A DNA stretch of 38,843 nucleotides from Alphaproteobacteria bacterium (GTDB taxonomy: Bacteria; Pseudomonadota; Alphaproteobacteria; Micavibrionales; Micavibrionaceae): the NCBI GenBank assembly GCA_021775965.1, contig JAJFGV010000009.1, forward strand, positions 1-38,843, written 5' to 3'. Of the stretch, positions 23,764-32,636 are shown in pieces. Both the position numbers and the translations under genes were made by a program. Numbering within the stretch: the first letter of the stretch is position 1; every line of letters begins with the position of its first letter. The notes beneath the pieces are model-generated. The model had not been told where the DNA came from. It saw only the letters and a list, made by a program, of their open reading frames with translations, and searched no databases.

Positions 23764-26634
23764 TTAAAGAGTTTCCAGAAAATCCTGAAGATTCTGGTCG
23801 AAAGTCCCTAAATCCTGCATTATTTGGTCACTAAGGTCAGGCGTAGCGACATCTGCTCCTGTTTCTGCCTCTTGTAATGCCGCTTTGTTTGTTTCCAGAA
23901 GATCCCACCAGGCTGGATCGTCGTTATTGCTCTCATCATTTAATCCACGCTCAATGACATTGGTGACCTTGTCATCACGTTCTTCATGGGAGTTGTCGAT
24001 AGCCTCTAAAGTCTGGCTAATTTCAAAAGTATTATGTTCGCGCATGATTTCATTCAGTGCATCGCCGTAGAAAGAAGATTGAAAACCGTTTAGAACAGAG
24101 CGGATAATTTCGCCGGTTGATGTAATGCCGTTATCAGAATTAGATTTCGAATCTGCGCGTTCATTGTTGTCTGTTTGTGATCCGTTATTTGAATCAGAGT
24201 CACTGGATGAATCATCGGCTGGATTATTAATCGGCGCATCATTTATAGCCGTAATGTTTAGTGTGAAAGTTTGTGTGGCTGGTAATATATTTCCCAAAAT
24301 ATTACTCACCCTGAAGTCAAAACTGTCGAGCGTTGTGTCGCTGTCGTCGTGAACATAAGTGATACGGTTGTTATCAATGTCATCTTGCGTGAATGTATCG
24401 TTCACATTAAGGGCAGCGCCATTCAGGTTAAGCGGGCCGTTATCAGGTAAATCCGTAACTGTATAAGTTAGCGTGGCATCGCGCGTTTCAACAAGATCGC
24501 TGCTGAAGAACGAAGAGGGGTCACTTTGATTGTTATATTCTGCGGCAACCCAGTCAGCGGAGCGCGCCACATTGGAAACACGCATCTCGTCTATGATCCC
24601 GCCCCAAGTATAAGGCACTACGCCGCCAATTTGAAAAATTGTTGTGGCGGAAGGGTCAACATATGTCGCCGTCCCCACAAGGGTGTTGTCGAAGTATAGC
24701 CTTGTATTACCAGGATCAACGACAAGCGTATAGTGGTGGAAAGCACCATCATTTGCAGCCGCAGGCGTTGCACCAAAGCCATTGGCACCACCGTTCCATG
24801 TGTTCCAACTGACAGTACCACCGGCAAGAAAGAGATCTGGCCCGGCTCCGTTGGGTCCGGCTAAAATGGCCATGTCGTTTCCTGCACCATCCCAGGTTGC
24901 CCAAAAGCTGAAGGTGCTTGTCGCGCCTTTTGTCATTGTTACACTGATGAAGTCATTGCTATCGTCAAAATCTGCGGCGCGGCCAAGCTGTCCTGTTACG
25001 CCCTGATTAAGGCCACCATTGATCGTACCGTTATTGGCATTGACGGTTGAATCTATCGCGTTCCCGGCCAGTTCATCCAGATGCCATACGCCGGAAAAAT
25101 CGCTCCATGCTGCGGTGTCATTGGTTTCCGCGCCCGCCGCATTGCCAAAATAAAGATAGATATCGGTATCAACCGTAGAAGAAACCAACGGCACTTTAAT
25201 GTGCATCTCGATAGACTCGCCGACATTATCAAAGCTCACCATATCGCGGCTTAGTTTTGTTGTGCCATCAGCAGAGGTGATAACAATATCTGATCCATCG
25301 GCTTTGACTTGCGCCCAGAAGTCACTGGACAAGTGATGGTCGGATAGCATCATGGTGAAGTCTGTCAGGTCCGAGCCGATCATTCCTGAATCAATGGTCA
25401 GTTTTTGACGGTAATCCCAGTTGGCATCATACCACGCAACGCCGCCTGTATTGGTGGCTGACAAATCAGCGTTTGTGATGTTTAGGCTCGCACCTTCATC
25501 GAGGGTTGCGGGAGAATTGGCTGTTTGGCTGGCTGCGGGGTCAAAGTTGAACGTTTGTACGGCGCTTGTGTCAAAACGGTCGCTCACCGTGAATTGAAAG
25601 CTGTCTGATCCGGTTACATTCGGATTGTGGTCATAGGTTACGTTGCCATTGATGATATCCTGCTGTGTGAAGGTGTCATTCACATTCATTGCTGCGCCGT
25701 TCAGCTCCATTGTTCCTTTGGCAGCTAGAGTTGTTACTGTGTAAACAAGCCGGGAATCTGTATTATCAGCATCGGTCGAAAGCAACATATTTTTATCAAG
25801 CGTTACCGTGCCGCTATCACTAAAAACGGTGCCGGTATTTTCTATGTTCACAGGCGCAATGTTGGTATTGGCCAACCCCCATTTATTCGCCAGATAATTT
25901 TCAACGTCATGGCGCGCTTCGTCGGAAAGCACACTGTTGAAAATAAGAACCTCGCCCATATCACCAACAAAATCCTGGTTATTCGCAAAGCCGCCACCAA
26001 TTGAGTCTTGTTCACCGAAGATGGACAGTCCGCCATTGCCGCCAAAAGTGGTGCCCGCTTTATGGTTTTTCTGAATGGTTAGGCTGCTATCAAGGTAAGA
26101 GCTTATCTGACCATCACTGCTGCGCCAGTCCACAACCATCAAATGGTCATTGCCATCCAAAAAACCGGCGCCCTGCAAAGCAGTTGAGGTGCCGGTAACA
26201 AATGTCGAGGTGCCAAAAATCAGAAAATCATTGCTGCCACTGGGTGATGCGTAAGAAACAAGTGATCGACTGTTTGTCACAGTATTTTGAACGGTAAAGA
26301 CCGTTATTTCGGTCGTTGAAAAATTTGTTACGCCAGTTGCAAACAAGCGTTGCCCGGCTGCATTGGTAACAGTATTCAAACCATTGATTGTATTCACGCC
26401 TGTTGTTGACTGATTGGGAGCGGCGGCTTGTGTCATGTCGATATTGTTGCCGCTTTTATCCTGCCATGTCGCGACCCCGCCGTTAAAGCTGCCAGAATCT
26501 AGTGCATCTCCGTCCGTATCAAGAATGCTGCTTTCATCAGCTGCGTCCAGCCACAAAACGCTGCCGCCGATATCAGCGACAAGCGAAGCGTCAAGCATTA
26601 AACGTTTCTCAAGGGGGCGCATTAGTTTTTTCAT
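23764..26634 (-). CDS. LEPR-XLL-like secreted multidomain protein, paralogue 2
   Basis: A 956-residue predicted exported protein. The N-terminus MKKLMRPLEKRLMLDASL is a variant of the LEPR-XLL motif (LEKRLMLDA, residues 8-16) and lacks a normal Sec signal. Domains in order: LamG-like with LWLDAADE and ANKWGLA (about 25-257), a CSPG/cadherin-like repeat (about 265-365), DUF2341 with WYDANWDYRQKLTID (about 400-510), a second LamG (about 515-705) ending ADWVAAEYNNQ, a second CSPG-like repeat (about 715-800), an S/D/N-rich linker (about 808-835), and a conserved C-terminal region (about 838-911). Its ATG overlaps the stop of paralogue 1 (ATGA). The LamG and CSPG modules suggest glycan or matrix binding. 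Export by the downstream TolC/HlyD/M50 genes is inferred from position. Confidence 0.85.
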   Translation of the reverse strand: MKKLMRPLEKRLMLDASLVADIGGSVLWLDAADESSILDTDGDALDSGSFNGGVATWQDKSGNNIDMTQAAAPNQSTTGVNTINGLNTVTNAAGQRLFATGVTNFSTTEITVFTVQNTVTNSRSLVSYASPSGSNDFLIFGTSTFVTGTSTALQGAGFLDGNDHLMVVDWRSSDGQISSYLDSSLTIQKNHKAGTTFGGNGGLSIFGEQDSIGGGFANNQDFVGDMGEVLIFNSVLSDEARHDVENYLANKWGLANTNIAPVNIENTGTVFSDSGTVTLDKNMLLSTDADNTDSRLVYTVTTLAAKGTMELNGAAMNVNDTFTQQDIINGNVTYDHNPNVTGSDSFQFTVSDRFDTSAVQTFNFDPAASQTANSPATLDEGASLNITNADLSATNTGGVAWYDANWDYRQKLTIDSGMIGSDLTDFTMMLSDHHLSSDFWAQVKADGSDIVITSADGTTKLSRDMVSFDNVGESIEMHIKVPLVSSTVDTDIYLYFGNAAGAETNDTAAWSDFSGVWHLDELAGNAIDSTVNANNGTINGGLNQGVTGQLGRAADFDDSNDFISVTMTKGATSTFSFWATWDGAGNDMAILAGPNGAGPDLFLAGGTVSWNTWNGGANGFGATPAAANDGAFHHYTLVVDPGNTRLYFDNTLVGTATYVDPSATTIFQIGGVVPYTWGGIIDEMRVSNVARSADWVAAEYNNQSDPSSFFSSDLVETRDATLTYTVTDLPDNGPLNLNGAALNVNDTFTQDDIDNNRITYVHDDSDTTLDSFDFRVSNILGNILPATQTFTLNITAINDAPINNPADDSSSDSDSNNGSQTDNNERADSKSNSDNGITSTGEIIRSVLNGFQSSFYGDALNEIMREHNTFEISQTLEAIDNSHEERDDKVTNVIERGLNDESNNDDPAWWDLLETNKAALQEAETGADVATPDLSDQIMQDLGTFDQNLQDFLETL

Positions 26635-29495
26635 TCCAGCGCCTCCATGAATTCCTGGACGCTGGCATCGAATTGTTGCGTGATGGCAGCAAGCTCTTCA
26701 TCAAGGTCAGGAGCGCTTTCGCTATCCCCGGGTATGGCGTTTTCAAGAATTTTCCACCAGGCCGGGTCATCGTTTTCGCTATCATCATTCAGCCCGCGCT
26801 CAATAACATTGGTGACTTTGTCGTCGCGTTCATCATGGGAATTGTCGATGGCCTCGAGAGTGCGGCTCACTTCAAACGTATTGTTCTCACGCATAATTTC
26901 GTTCAGGGTGTCGCCGTAAAAAGATGATTGCCCTCCCATTAAGGTAGAGCGAATAATTTCACCGGTTGATGTTAGGCCGTTGCCAGAGTTAGGTCCTGAA
27001 TCGGCGCGTATATTGTCGTCCGTTTGTGATCCGTTATTTGAACTTGAATCACTCGAAGAATCTTCAGCCGGGGGTGTAAACCCGTCTTCGATGGGATTAA
27101 TGGTCAATGTAAACGTCCGGTCGGATGGCAAGGCATTGCCGGTACTGCTGCTTAGTAAGAAATCAAAACTATCGAGCGTTGTGTCGCTGTGGTCATGCTG
27201 GTATTTAAGCAGGCCTCCATCAATATCGCTTTGTGTGAACGTACCGCCTAAGCCAAGAAGGGCACCGTTTAGAGTAACATCTCCATTGTCAGGCAAATCG
27301 GTCAGTGTATAGGTTAATGTTGTTGGAAGGGTCTCAGTAACACCAAGAGAGTAGAATGCGGCGGGTGTGTTTTGCATGCTGTATTCAGCTGCAATCCAGT
27401 CCGCAGAACGCTCCGTTGTATCGAACGTGTATTCATCATAAAAGGCATTGGCCGGTTGACCTGCTGTATCCGTACGAGTCCCCGCCACGAAGTTAACTGG
27501 CGTCGACGACCAGTTATAGACAATAGAATTCACCAGCCCACCATCTTTGTACATATCCAGATTGGCGCCGTCATAGGCAAAGGTATATTTATGCCAGCCG
27601 ACATAGTCGGCCTGCATACCCAAAGCAACGGCCTGCCCTCCGGTTCTGGTCCAAAGTGTAAATTGTTCAGTCGCCGCATTAATCGTCAGCAACTCGTTCC
27701 AGGCAGTTGTGCCATTATTCTGGAAGTGCACTGTCTGCCATGTACCGGTCGCAGTATAATCAGCCCAAAAATCTATGGTGAAGTTATTGGATGTATCCAG
27801 CGCTTGGTTAACAGTAAGGTTACGTCCGGCCTGAAAAGAAACACCATCTCCTATTTGCCCGGCACCACCGTAAGATCCGGCTGTTACCGTGCCATCAAGG
27901 CCATTGCCCGTACTATCGGTCGCTGTGCCTGCCGCTTCCTCGAAATGCTGCACCATTTGTGTGTTGGCATCCCAGGTTCCGGCGCTGTTGGCTTCTGTGC
28001 TCGTGCCACCAAAATAAAGGTAAAGGTCGGTATCAACGGTTGAGGAAATTGTTGGGATCTTTACGTGCAGCTCCATCGTTTGACCGACTTTATTGAAGGT
28101 CACCAGTTCGCGGTTAAGTTTGGTCACACCATCGGCCAGTGTCACATAAATATCCGAGCCGTCTGCTCTTACATTGGCCCAGAAATTGGCTGACATATTG
28201 GCATCAGTCAGAAGTAGGGTGAAGTCAGTGAGATTCGCGTTGGTTAATGACGAGTCAATTGTGAGCGTCTCACGAAAACCTAAACTGACATTATCCATAT
28301 GGGCTAAATCTGTATTCGTAATATCGCTGATGGCGCCTTCATCAAGCGTAACCGGATTATTGGCTGTCTCTGTGGCCGCCATATCAATGTTAAATGTTTG
28401 TACGGCTGTGGTTGCCAGGCGGTCTGTGACTGTGAATTGAAAGCTGTCAGAGCTGGTGACGCTTGTCAGGTGGTCATAGGTCACATTGCCGCTGATGATG
28501 TCCTGTTGTGTAAATGTGTCATTGATGTTGAGGGCTGTGCCGCTCAGTCTCAACGTGCCATTGGCTGCCAGCGTCGTAACTTCATAGCTTAGCAAAGAAT
28601 CCGTGTTGTCATTATCAGTATAAGACAACATCGATGTGTCGAGCGTAACCGTACTCGTGTTGCTGAAATAAGCTGTACTATTCAAAACCTCGGTCGGCGT
28701 AGAATTGGCAGGAGCCAACCCCCATTTATTGGCCAGATAGTTTTCAACATCATGGTACTCGTCCGATGTCAGCTCGCGGTTAAACATGATGACTTCGGCC
28801 ATATCTCCGAGGAAAAAGCTACCGGTTGGCTGAGCGGCACCTCGTCCACCGACCGAAAAAACACTATTTGTTGGGACGATGTTTCCAACCTCTCCAACTG
28901 CCGGCGCTATTTCCTGGGTTAAAATACCATCTTCATGGAAGCGCCATGTGGTATCGGCATGCTCAAAACCCGTGACGTGCCAGTTGGCCGTCGTGTTTAC
29001 CGTGCCACCCCAGTTCCAACCGCCAGCAGCAACAGTGTTGATAGCAGCCTGGACCCTACCGGCATTGATACCAATTTCATAAGAGCCTTCTTTGTTGATA
29101 ATAATCCTGTTACCACCCAGCGTTGCAGGATCAAGCACCGCAAATAACGTGAAACCATTTGTAGAAAGATCGAGGCTGGGAACATTGGCGTCGGTAGCAA
29201 AAAGCGCATCACCTCCATCAAAACTTAGCGTGCCATTACCATTTTTTGCACCGGCATTATATGTAGGGTTCCTCGCAGCGTTTGCATTGGAAAGATTGTT
29301 GTTGTTACCGGATTTATCATTCCATGTGGCAACAGAGCCACTAAACGCACCGCCTGAATTGGCGTCATCTCCGTCCGCATCTAAAATTGTTGATTGATCG
29401 GCGCCATCGAGCCATAGGACATTGCCGCCAATGGCGGTAATTGATGCGTCTAACATTAACCGCTTTTCTAGCGGTCTCATGAGTTTCCTGCTCAT
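26631..29495 (-). CDS. LEPR-XLL-like secreted multidomain protein, paralogue 1
   Basis: A 954-residue protein with the same order of parts as its neighbour: LEKRLMLDA at residues 9-17, LamG 1 with LWLDGADQ and ending ANKWGLA, a CSPG/cadherin-like repeat, DUF2341 (GFRETLTIDS), LamG 2 with ADWIAAEYSMQ, a second CSPG-like repeat, an S/D/N linker, and the C-terminal region STGEIIRS...WWKIL. The two LamG parts differ most from paralogue 2, while the N-terminus, CSPG repeats and C-terminal region are closely alike. GAAGGG precedes the ATG. It is the first gene of the operon; the promoter must lie in the AT-rich 29496-29730 region. DUF2341 is typically found in surface proteins with LamG modules. 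Confidence 0.85.
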   Translation of the reverse strand: MSRKLMRPLEKRLMLDASITAIGGNVLWLDGADQSTILDADGDDANSGGAFSGSVATWNDKSGNNNNLSNANAARNPTYNAGAKNGNGTLSFDGGDALFATDANVPSLDLSTNGFTLFAVLDPATLGGNRIIINKEGSYEIGINAGRVQAAINTVAAGGWNWGGTVNTTANWHVTGFEHADTTWRFHEDGILTQEIAPAVGEVGNIVPTNSVFSVGGRGAAQPTGSFFLGDMAEVIMFNRELTSDEYHDVENYLANKWGLAPANSTPTEVLNSTAYFSNTSTVTLDTSMLSYTDNDNTDSLLSYEVTTLAANGTLRLSGTALNINDTFTQQDIISGNVTYDHLTSVTSSDSFQFTVTDRLATTAVQTFNIDMAATETANNPVTLDEGAISDITNTDLAHMDNVSLGFRETLTIDSSLTNANLTDFTLLLTDANMSANFWANVRADGSDIYVTLADGVTKLNRELVTFNKVGQTMELHVKIPTISSTVDTDLYLYFGGTSTEANSAGTWDANTQMVQHFEEAAGTATDSTGNGLDGTVTAGSYGGAGQIGDGVSFQAGRNLTVNQALDTSNNFTIDFWADYTATGTWQTVHFQNNGTTAWNELLTINAATEQFTLWTRTGGQAVALGMQADYVGWHKYTFAYDGANLDMYKDGGLVNSIVYNWSSTPVNFVAGTRTDTAGQPANAFYDEYTFDTTERSADWIAAEYSMQNTPAAFYSLGVTETLPTTLTYTLTDLPDNGDVTLNGALLGLGGTFTQSDIDGGLLKYQHDHSDTTLDSFDFLLSSSTGNALPSDRTFTLTINPIEDGFTPPAEDSSSDSSSNNGSQTDDNIRADSGPNSGNGLTSTGEIIRSTLMGGQSSFYGDTLNEIMRENNTFEVSRTLEAIDNSHDERDDKVTNVIERGLNDDSENDDPAWWKILENAIPGDSESAPDLDEELAAITQQFDASVQEFMEALE

Positions 29496-29642
29496 TCCCT
29501 CTGACCCTTCGCAAATTGCGCCTTAATTTATGTCTTTATTTATTAAGATCGCACTCTTATGTATTCATTTTATCGCGAAAGCCCTGAAATAATAGTTAAT
29601 AAACAGCCGATAGTTATTGAAAATCAGTGGGATAGTTATATT

Positions 29643-29659
29643 TTGTAATTTTATTACAA
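29643..29659. promoter_or_regulatory. AT-rich palindrome upstream of the LEPR-XLL operon
   Basis: TTGTAAT-TTT-ATTACAA is a perfect 7+7 inverted repeat about 150 bases before the ATG of paralogue 1 and about 70 bases beyond the HxlR stop. An RNA stem of only two G-C pairs would be weak, so an operator is more likely than a terminator. The cognate regulator is unknown. Confidence 0.4.
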
Positions 29660-29730
29660 CAATTAATAAGGTTATAAGAATGCTGAGGGACGCTATCGAT
29701 GGTTTTCTGTGTAGGGGGCGATATGAACAG

Positions 29731-30171
29731 CTACAAATACTCTGTTTCCCATTCTTCAATAGCTTGTAGTGCGTTTTCAATGATCTCTTGAGGGTTGTTT
29801 CTAAGTTTTTTGGCAATATCAGGGGGTAAGTTGACGCTATCCATATTTCTATCCGCCCAAGCGGCAAGGGGAACCATGACATGGATAAAATCTTTGCCGG
29901 CTGGCGTGAGGTAGTAAAGCTTGCGCGTTTTGTATTCCGGGTGGTCTATCCATTTAATAAGGCCCGCGCATTCCAGTTTTTTAAGCCTGTCAGCTAGTAC
30001 ATTGGTTGATATGCTCTCGGGCGCTTGCATAAATTCCTTATATTCATGTTTCCCAAGAATGAGCATGTCGCGAATAATCAGTATACTCCACTGATCACCG
30101 ATGATATCGGTGACGTGGGCTATGGGGCATTGTGATTTGTCACAATGCGGTGCTCTTAAAGTTTTGGGCAT
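29731..30171 (-). CDS. HxlR family transcriptional regulator
   Basis: A 146-residue winged-helix regulator. HxlR marks are CPIAHVTDIIGDQWSILIIRD (about residues 15-36, with the single conserved Cys15), FKEFM-like YKEFMQAPESISTNVLADRLKKLE (about 45-68), and the wing GLIKWIDHPEYKTRKLYYLTPAG (about 71-93). The C-terminal helix contains AAWADRN. Members sense reactive or aromatic compounds, often through that cysteine. It is divergent from the RND exporter operon, with two identical 17-bp repeats in the gap, so it likely controls that operon and itself. Confidence 0.9.
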   Translation of the reverse strand: MPKTLRAPHCDKSQCPIAHVTDIIGDQWSILIIRDMLILGKHEYKEFMQAPESISTNVLADRLKKLECAGLIKWIDHPEYKTRKLYYLTPAGKDFIHVMVPLAAWADRNMDSVNLPPDIAKKLRNNPQEIIENALQAIEEWETEYL

Positions 30172-30204
30172 TCAATATCTCAAATTAAATTATTTCATAA
30201 AACC

Positions 30205-30261
30205 ACTTGCATTATAAAAGTAAATTGATTAAGAATCAAGAACTACTTGCATTATAAAAGT
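30205..30261. promoter_or_regulatory. Twin 17-bp direct repeats, probable HxlR operators
   Basis: ACTTGCATTATAAAAGT occurs at 30205-30221 and again, identical, at 30245-30261. The starts are exactly 40 bp apart, close to four helical turns, so two dimers would sit on one face of the DNA. Each copy has ACTT...AAGT ends, like operators reported for HxlR proteins. Between them is TTGATT-AAG-AATCAA. The right copy ends 14 bases before the RND gene ATG, where binding would block transcription. Confidence 0.7.
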
Positions 30262-30275
30262 GAAAAGGCCGTATC

Positions 30276-32636
30276 ATGACAACAAAAATAGAAAAGTTTG
30301 CAGGCGACTTCGCCAATTTTATTATTCGCTGGCGGTTTGTCGTTATCGCTTTCACTTTGCTTTTGGTCTTTGCGGGCGCTTCAGGAATGCCAAAGCTTCA
30401 ATTTGCTAATAACTACCGTGTCTTTTTTAGCGATCAAAACCCTGACCTTGTCGCCTTTGAGGCCTTTCAGAATATTTACACAAAAAACGACAACGTTATG
30501 TTTGTTGTTCAACCTAAAACCAAAGATCTTTTTTCTGGTGATGTGGCCGGGGCGATTGAGTTTATTACTAAAGAAGCCTGGCAGATCCCATTTGCCACGC
30601 GCGTCGATTCCGTGACGAACTTTCAGTATAGTTGGGCGGAGGGTGATGACCTGACCGTCGATGATCTGATACGCAACGGACCGTCTCTTTCCAAGCAAGA
30701 GTTAGAGAGTAAGAAAAAGGCTGCTATTGCTGAGCCGCAGCTGCTGGGTAATATGATTGCGCGTGATGCCGAGACAACAGGAATCAATGTCACGTTGCAA
30801 TATCCTGAAAAAGAACTGACCGAAGTGCCTGAGGCTGTTGCGAAATCGCGGGCCATTGTTGTGGCGGCACAAGAGAAATATCCAGATCTACATATAGCCC
30901 TAACGGGAATTTCTATGATGAATAACGCCTTTATGGAGGCGGGTATGAAGGATATGCAGACCCTGACGCCGATCATGTATCTATTCCTGATTACAGTGAT
31001 GATTTTTACATTGCGCTCTTTCAGCGCGACCATCGCAACTTTGTTCGTTATTGCTTTTTCTGCTGTGGCGGCACTGGGCGCAGGCGGTTATATGGGTGTA
31101 CAACTTACGCCGATATCCATGATGGCGCCGACGATTGTCCTGACGCTGGCGATTGCGGATTCCGTTCATATATTGATTTCTATGATAGCCGGGATGCGTG
31201 ATGGGCAGGATAAGATCACCGCGCTGAAAGAAAGTATTCGCATTAATTTTGTGGCGGTGAGTATTACGAGCCTGACGACGATTATTGGCTTTTTAACTCT
31301 GAATCTTCTCGATACACCGCCCTTCCATCATCTGGGTAATATGACGGCGGTTGGTATTGGGGCGGCATGGCTTTATTCACTGACGTTTCTGCCTGCGGTT
31401 ATTAGCTTTCTTCCCGTTAAAGTTAAGCAGGGCAGCAAAAATAGAGGGATAACGAAGTTTCTTACTCGCTATGCTGATTTTGTTGTTGAGAGGCAAAAGC
31501 CGATTTTAGTTGGTTCTGTCGTGGTGGCGCTGGCTCTGATCGCCATGATCCCGCGCATCGAAATCAATGACCAGTGGGTTGAGTATTTCGATCATTCTAT
31601 CCAGTTCCGTGTTGATGCTGAGTTTGGAATGGACGAGCTAACAGGCGTGTATTTGATAGAATACTCTGTGGAATCTGGTGAAGCTGGCGGTATTAGCAAT
31701 CCGGAGTATCTGACTAATCTGGCCAAGTTCACGGATTGGCTGCGGGCACAGTCTGAAGTGGAGCACGTTAATAGCTACACCGACATTATACAGCGCCTGA
31801 ACAAAAACATGCATGGCGATGATGAGGGCTGGTATCGCTTGCCGGAAGACCGCGAATTGGCCGCGCAGTATTTGTTGCTGTATGAGATGTCCCTGCCTTT
31901 TGGGCTGGATCTGAATGATCGCATCAATATCGATAAATCAGCCACGCGCATCAGCGTAACACTCGGAAATTATACGACGGCAGAAATGCGTGACTTTATT
32001 GTGCGGACATCTGAATGGCTTGAGGGCAATACGCCGCAGGCGATGCATGCCACAGCCACCGGGCCGACAGCGATGTTTGCTTATGTGTCCTTTAGAAATA
32101 TCAAGGGTATGTTGCAAGGGAATGTCATTGCGATTATCTCCATTGCGCTTATCATTATGGTGGCAATGCGTAGCGTTGGTATTGGGGCGCTTAGTTTGAT
32201 CCCGAATGCGGTGCCTATCTTGATGACGTTCGGTGTCTGGGGGCTGATTTCAGGAAATATTGGCATGGCCTCTGCCACGGTATCGGCGGTGGCCCTTGGT
32301 ATTGTGGTTGATGATAGCGTGCACTTTCTATCCAAATATTTGCGGGCGAGGCGTGAAAAGGGCATGGATAAAGCTGAAGCTATTAAATATGCCTTTGAAA
32401 CAGTCGGGCTGGCACTGGTTATCACGACGATTATCCTGACCGTTGGATTTTTGGTTATGTCGCTATCGACCTTCCAGATCAATGAACAGCTCGGCCTGAT
32501 GACAGCGGTGACGATGGTCATTGCGCTTATCATGGACTTTACGCTGCTTCCCGCGCTGCTATTAATCGGATATAAGAAAAAACAAGACAACAAAGGAGTC
32601 TCTCATGAAGATGCTATCCCTGAAGCTGCTGAGTAA
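30276..32636 (+). CDS. MMPL/RND family exporter, HxlR-linked
   Basis: A 786-residue RND-superfamily protein with two similar halves. TM1 is near residues 16-36, a periplasmic loop reaches about 225, and a helix cluster spans about 230-385, with LAIADSVHILISMIAGM near 292-308. The second half starts near 405 and its last helix cluster spans about 620-765, with LGIVVDDSVHFLSKYL near 680-695. The D/DD-S-V-H motif is present in both halves, as expected for a proton-driven pump. The closest group is the COG1033 predicted exporters. The last residues overlap the start of the next gene. With a LolA-like and a beta-barrel partner, it probably moves a lipid or hydrophobic compound through the envelope. 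Confidence 0.9.
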   Translation: MTTKIEKFAGDFANFIIRWRFVVIAFTLLLVFAGASGMPKLQFANNYRVFFSDQNPDLVAFEAFQNIYTKNDNVMFVVQPKTKDLFSGDVAGAIEFITKEAWQIPFATRVDSVTNFQYSWAEGDDLTVDDLIRNGPSLSKQELESKKKAAIAEPQLLGNMIARDAETTGINVTLQYPEKELTEVPEAVAKSRAIVVAAQEKYPDLHIALTGISMMNNAFMEAGMKDMQTLTPIMYLFLITVMIFTLRSFSATIATLFVIAFSAVAALGAGGYMGVQLTPISMMAPTIVLTLAIADSVHILISMIAGMRDGQDKITALKESIRINFVAVSITSLTTIIGFLTLNLLDTPPFHHLGNMTAVGIGAAWLYSLTFLPAVISFLPVKVKQGSKNRGITKFLTRYADFVVERQKPILVGSVVVALALIAMIPRIEINDQWVEYFDHSIQFRVDAEFGMDELTGVYLIEYSVESGEAGGISNPEYLTNLAKFTDWLRAQSEVEHVNSYTDIIQRLNKNMHGDDEGWYRLPEDRELAAQYLLLYEMSLPFGLDLNDRINIDKSATRISVTLGNYTTAEMRDFIVRTSEWLEGNTPQAMHATATGPTAMFAYVSFRNIKGMLQGNVIAIISIALIIMVAMRSVGIGALSLIPNAVPILMTFGVWGLISGNIGMASATVSAVALGIVVDDSVHFLSKYLRARREKGMDKAEAIKYAFETVGLALVITTIILTVGFLVMSLSTFQINEQLGLMTAVTMVIALIMDFTLLPALLLIGYKKKQDNKGVSHEDAIPEAAE

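Noticed and set aside
27372-28043. A 223-residue plus-strand frame opposite the first LEPR-XLL gene
   Set aside because: The minus-strand frame gives clear LamG/DUF2341 protein here, while the plus frame lacks a ribosome binding site and family marks.
30225-30239. TTGAT...ATCAA motif as a fourth FNR-type box
   Set aside because: The spacer is five bases instead of four, and it lies between the twin HxlR-type repeats. I treat it as part of that operator region.
32081-32593. Long minus-strand open frame opposite the RND exporter gene
   Set aside because: It lies wholly within a strongly recognisable RND coding region on the other strand and its own translation has no family marks.
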